The notes below the pieces were generated by a model that worked only from the letters and a program-made list of their open reading frames with translations, searched no databases and was not told where the DNA came from. Shown here piece after piece: positions 61,340-64,000 of a stretch of DNA of 64,000 bases (its first letter is position 1; each line of letters begins with the position of its first letter). Position numbers and translations under genes: made by a program. Source of the DNA: Oceanobacillus neutriphilus (GTDB taxonomy: Bacteria > Bacillota > Bacilli > Bacillales > Amphibacillaceae); assembly GCF_014645515.1 (NCBI RefSeq), contig NZ_BMLW01000006.1, forward strand, positions 248,001 through 312,000, given 5' to 3'.

Positions 61340-62784
61340 AGCAAATAGAGGTCATTGGACTGGGGGCAGGAGATTTAGAGCAGCTGCCGCTCGGTATATA
61401 TAGAAAATTAATAAAGACACAGCAGCCGGTTTATGCAAGGACGTTGGATCATCCAGTAATTAAAGCGCTGGAAGCAGAGGGAGTTTCTTTTATTTCCTTT
61501 GACCAGCTTTATGAAGAGGAAGAGCAGTTTGGAATGGTGTATGAGCGTATTACGGAAAAGCTGATAGAAGCTGCGAAAACGAGTGGAAATACTGTTATTT
61601 ATGCTGTTCCCGGTCATCCTATGCTTGCAGAGAAAACCGTTCAGCTTCTGTTGGAACAGTATGAGACTGCAGTGTCAATTGCCGGTGGGCAAAGTTATTT
61701 GGATGATTTATTCACAGCGATGAAGATTGATCCTATCGAAGGCTTTCAGTTCGTAGATGGAACAGATTTTAAGCGCAATCAGCTTAATTTGCGAAATCAT
61801 CTATTTGTTTGCCAAGTGTATGACACATTTATTGCATCAGAAATCAAGCTGACTTTATTAGAAGACTTGCCGCCCGATTATGAAATTTATATCGTGGAGG
61901 CGGCTGGGAGCAGCGCAGAAAAAATTGAAAAAGTTCCTTTGGAAGAGTTGGATCATCGGATGGAAATAAGTAATTTAACCACGCTCTATATTCCACCAGC
62001 TCCAGAAGGATATCTTCATCATACGTTTCCATTTTTACGAGAGGTGATGGCAATTCTACGCGGTCCTGACGGATGCCCTTGGGATAAGAAACAGACGCAT
62101 GAATCCCTGCGTTATCATACCATTGAAGAGGTCTATGAGCTGATTGAAGCGATCGATGAGGAAGATGATAACCATATTGTCGAGGAGCTCGGCGATTTAC
62201 TGATGCATATTTTATTGCACAGTCAGATTGGTGAGGATAATGGTTATTTCACAATAGATGATGTGATTCAATCGATTTCCGATAAAATGATTTATCGCCA
62301 TCCGCATGTCTTTTCAACAACAGTAGCCGATACAGAAGAAGCTGTGCTGCAGAATTGGGAAGAGCTGAAAAAACAGGAAAAGGGAAAAGAGAGAGAATCT
62401 ATATTAGATGGTATCCCGGCACATCTTCCTTCCTTGGCAAAAGCATATAAACTTACCTCCAAAGCAGGGAAGGTCGGCTTTGAATGGGGCCAGGTAGAGG
62501 AAGTCTGGGAGAAGCTGAAGGAAGAAATAAATGAGGTTATTGAAGCGGTTGAGGAAAAAGAATTTACGGATGTAGAAGAGGAGCTTGGGGATGTATTATT
62601 TGTCTTAGCGAATATTTCCAGATACTATAAAGTAAATCCTGAGGTCGCATTAGAGCGTGCCAACCGGAAATTCGTCAGCCGGTTTCAATATATAGAAGAA
62701 AAATTGAAAGAAAACCAACAAACACCTAAAACAGCTTCTTTGCAGGAAATGGATGCTTACTGGGAAGAAGCGAAGAAAAAATAA
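61336..62784 (+). CDS. yabN: YabN: tetrapyrrole methylase domain fused to MazG pyrophosphohydrolase
   Basis: 482 residues. N-terminal domain (1-220) has the methylase fold (IEVIGLGAGDLEQLPLGIY, AVPGHPMLAEKTVQLLL, AGGQSYLDDLF). C-terminal MazG-like NTP pyrophosphohydrolase carries LRGPDGCPWDKKQTHESLRYHTIEEVYELIEAI (EExxE metal site) and EELGDLLMHILLH, with a second copy EELGDVLFVLANI. It cleans up aberrant nucleotides. TTG start overlaps the yabM stop; AAGGAGGAAA site. Confidence 0.93.
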   Translation: MKQIEVIGLGAGDLEQLPLGIYRKLIKTQQPVYARTLDHPVIKALEAEGVSFISFDQLYEEEEQFGMVYERITEKLIEAAKTSGNTVIYAVPGHPMLAEKTVQLLLEQYETAVSIAGGQSYLDDLFTAMKIDPIEGFQFVDGTDFKRNQLNLRNHLFVCQVYDTFIASEIKLTLLEDLPPDYEIYIVEAAGSSAEKIEKVPLEELDHRMEISNLTTLYIPPAPEGYLHHTFPFLREVMAILRGPDGCPWDKKQTHESLRYHTIEEVYELIEAIDEEDDNHIVEELGDLLMHILLHSQIGEDNGYFTIDDVIQSISDKMIYRHPHVFSTTVADTEEAVLQNWEELKKQEKGKERESILDGIPAHLPSLAKAYKLTSKAGKVGFEWGQVEEVWEKLKEEINEVIEAVEEKEFTDVEEELGDVLFVLANISRYYKVNPEVALERANRKFVSRFQYIEEKLKENQQTPKTASLQEMDAYWEEAKKK

Positions 62785-62806
62785 AAGCCAGCAAGGAGAA
62801 TTGATG

Positions 62807-63067
62807 ATGAGATTAGATAAATTTTTAAAAATATCCCGGATCATTAAACGGCGTACTCTAGCAAAAGAAGTAGCTGATCAAGGAAGAATTACTGTGAACG
62901 GTAATGCGGCGAAAGCTTCTACTGTTCTTTCTGAGGGAGACGAGCTTGTCATCCGGTTTGGTCAAAAATTAGTTACTGTAAAAGTAAATTCTTTGCGGGA
63001 AAACGTCCGTAAAGACGAAGCAGATACGCTTTATAAGATTGTTAAAGAAGAGAAATTAGAGCAGTAG
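62807..63067 (+). CDS. rqcP: Ribosome-associated quality control protein RqcP (YabO, S4 domain)
   Basis: 86 residues, S4 RNA-binding domain: MRLDKFLKISRIIKRRTLAKEVADQGRITVNG. Works with RqcH in adding alanine tails to stalled nascent chains on 50S subunits. ATG 62807 with AAGGAG eight bases before; ATG 62804 adds one Met. Confidence 0.95.
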   Translation: MRLDKFLKISRIIKRRTLAKEVADQGRITVNGNAAKASTVLSEGDELVIRFGQKLVTVKVNSLRENVRKDEADTLYKIVKEEKLEQ

Positions 63068-63087
63068 AAATATAGTTCTATACTTGT

Positions 63088-63127
63088 CCCTCCCATCATA
63101 AGCTATTAACGATAGGGAGGGTTTTTA
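63088..63127 (+). terminator. Terminator-like hairpin overlapping the yabP ribosome site
   Basis: CCCTCCCATC and GATAGGGAGGG (one bulge) with TTTTTAT. The right arm GGGAGGG is the Shine-Dalgarno of yabP, so it can act as terminator for rqcP and as translational block for yabP. Confidence 0.7.
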
Positions 63128-63128
63128 T

Positions 63129-63431
63129 ATGAATTATTATGAGAATAAAGATGTAAGAAACCATACTGAACTAGAGCATACTGTAAAAATAGACAAACGA
63201 AAAAACCTTGAAATCACAGGCGTCAAAGAAGTGGACAGCTTTGATAATGAAGCATTTCTTTTGGAAACAGTGATGGGATATTTAATTATCCGCGGACAGA
63301 ATTTGCAGCTGAAGAATTTAGATGTGACAGAAGGAGTTGTCACCATTAAAGGAAAAATATATGAGCTTTCCTATGTAGATGATCAGCAGCAGGAGAAAGC
63401 TAAAGGGTTCTTTAGCAAGTTATTCCGATGA
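63129..63431 (+). CDS. yabP: Spore cortex/coat assembly protein YabP
   Basis: 100 residues; DUF1344/YabP family related to YqfC. ITGVKEVDSFDNEAFLLETVMGYLIIRGQNLQLKNLDV is the conserved core. Needed for spore formation under SigE control in B. subtilis. Overlaps yabQ by four bases (ATGA). Confidence 0.93.
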   Translation: MNYYENKDVRNHTELEHTVKIDKRKNLEITGVKEVDSFDNEAFLLETVMGYLIIRGQNLQLKNLDVTEGVVTIKGKIYELSYVDDQQQEKAKGFFSKLFR

Positions 63432-64000
63432 CTTTATCCACGCAATTTCTAACTCTTATCACGATGGCATTAAGCGGATTTTATTTAGGCGTTGCTCAGG
63501 AAACCTTCCGTCGCTTCACAGTTTACTGGAAGGGGCGGTTATTTTTAACGTATTTTTTAGAAATACTATTTTGGATGACACAGGCTGGCATTTTATTTTA
63601 TATATTATACCGGGTGAATCAAGGAGAGCTCAGAATCTATATTGTATTAGCATGCCTCTTGGGCTTTTCTGCTTATCAGGCATTGGCAAAACAAATATAT
63701 AAAAGGCTGTTGGAACACTTGATCCGGATTTTCAAAGCAATTTATCAAGGAATAGAAAAATTGATAAAAATGATGCTTATTTCTCCTTTGAGGTGGATAT
63801 TCTTCACGTTCTATCGTATGATAAAAGCAATCCTGATTGGAGTTATGAAAATAATTACATGGCTATTTCTTTTTTTATTTACTCCTTTTCGATGGATAGG
63901 GACAGGCCTTTTTCGCCTTTTTCCAAAATCAATTCAAAATTTCTTTCTGCAAATAGCAGGATTTTATAGTAAAATACAGAATATAGTTTATAAATGGATT
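63428..64000 (+). CDS. yabQ: Spore cortex biosynthesis protein YabQ (partial, runs off the end)
   Basis: 191 codons without stop to the window edge. Starts MTLSTQFLTLITMALSGFYL, then several membrane segments (FLTYFLEILFWMTQAGILFYILYRV, LRIYIVLACLLGFSAY) and a basic, aromatic region. YabQ is a membrane protein of the outer forespore membrane needed for cortex formation. The ATG lies in the yabP stop. divIC would follow in B. subtilis. Confidence 0.9.
   Translation, partial: MTLSTQFLTLITMALSGFYLGVAQETFRRFTVYWKGRLFLTYFLEILFWMTQAGILFYILYRVNQGELRIYIVLACLLGFSAYQALAKQIYKRLLEHLIRIFKAIYQGIEKLIKMMLISPLRWIFFTFYRMIKAILIGVMKIITWLFLFLFTPFRWIGTGLFRLFPKSIQNFFLQIAGFYSKIQNIVYKWI

Overview
The window is a stretch of chromosome from an endospore-forming, low-GC Gram-positive bacterium of the Bacillaceae. 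The sporulation genes (bofA, csfB, yabG, sspF, spoVG, fin, spoVT, yabP, yabQ, sleL), the AT-rich bases, the strong Shine-Dalgarno sites and the frequent TTG/GTG starts all fit this. Gene order from yaaH to yabQ follows the origin-proximal arm of Bacillus subtilis closely. The other gene content (pfl operon, many dispersed palindromic repeats) points to the Oceanobacillus/Virgibacillus side of the family; this last step is inference.

Layout. 1-2250: end of dacA, T-box-controlled serS and a tRNA-Ser. 2300-16570 is a variable block: small alarmone synthetase ywaC, T-box-controlled proC, a small CxxC membrane protein, tRNA-Arg, two tandem lipoprotein paralogues, a pflB-pflA operon with two Rex-type operators, a DMT-type transporter, a divergent pair of XRE regulators, a dicarboxylate/amino-acid symporter, acsA with a cre site, and a DJ-1/PfpI protein. 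16600-19450: sleL, yaaI, tadA and the SRP RNA. 19600-25070: namA, an unlisted small type I toxin-antitoxin locus, then dnaX-ebfC-recR-yaaL-bofA-csfB. 25386-32900: yaaO-tmk-darA-yaaR-holB-ricT-yabA-trmN6-yazA-rsmI. 32986-43565: abrB (reverse), metS, tatD, rnmV, rsmA, yabG, veg, sspF, ispE, purR, spoVG. 43850-49770: a Fur-box iron-siderophore uptake operon with a ferredoxin-NADP reductase-like enzyme, followed by an ABC exporter. 50385-64000: glmU, prs, ctc, pth, fin, mfd, spoVT, yabM, yabN, rqcP, yabP and the start of yabQ.

How genes work together. DNA replication and repair (dnaX, holB, yabA, recR, mfd, ebfC), translation and tRNA/rRNA maturation (serS, metS, tadA, trmN6, rsmI, rsmA, rnmV, pth, ctc, rqcP), precursor supply (prs, glmU, ispE, tmk) and sporulation control are interleaved. 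Promoter motifs readable in the sequence fit this: SigF before csfB, SigG before spoVT, SigB before ctc, Fur before the siderophore operon, Rex before pflB, CcpA before acsA, and T-boxes for serine and proline.

Most unusual content. Five copies of one intergenic repeat family (150-280 bp) lie at 30152, 30796, 35933, 50012 and 51762. Their ends are conserved, but the inner stems differ in sequence between copies while staying complementary, which is what selection on a folded structure would produce. Copies bracket yabA and glmU, one supplies the stop codon of ricT, and one opens a false N-terminal extension on tatD. A 29-residue holin-like toxin with a convergent candidate antisense RNA sits between namA and dnaX.
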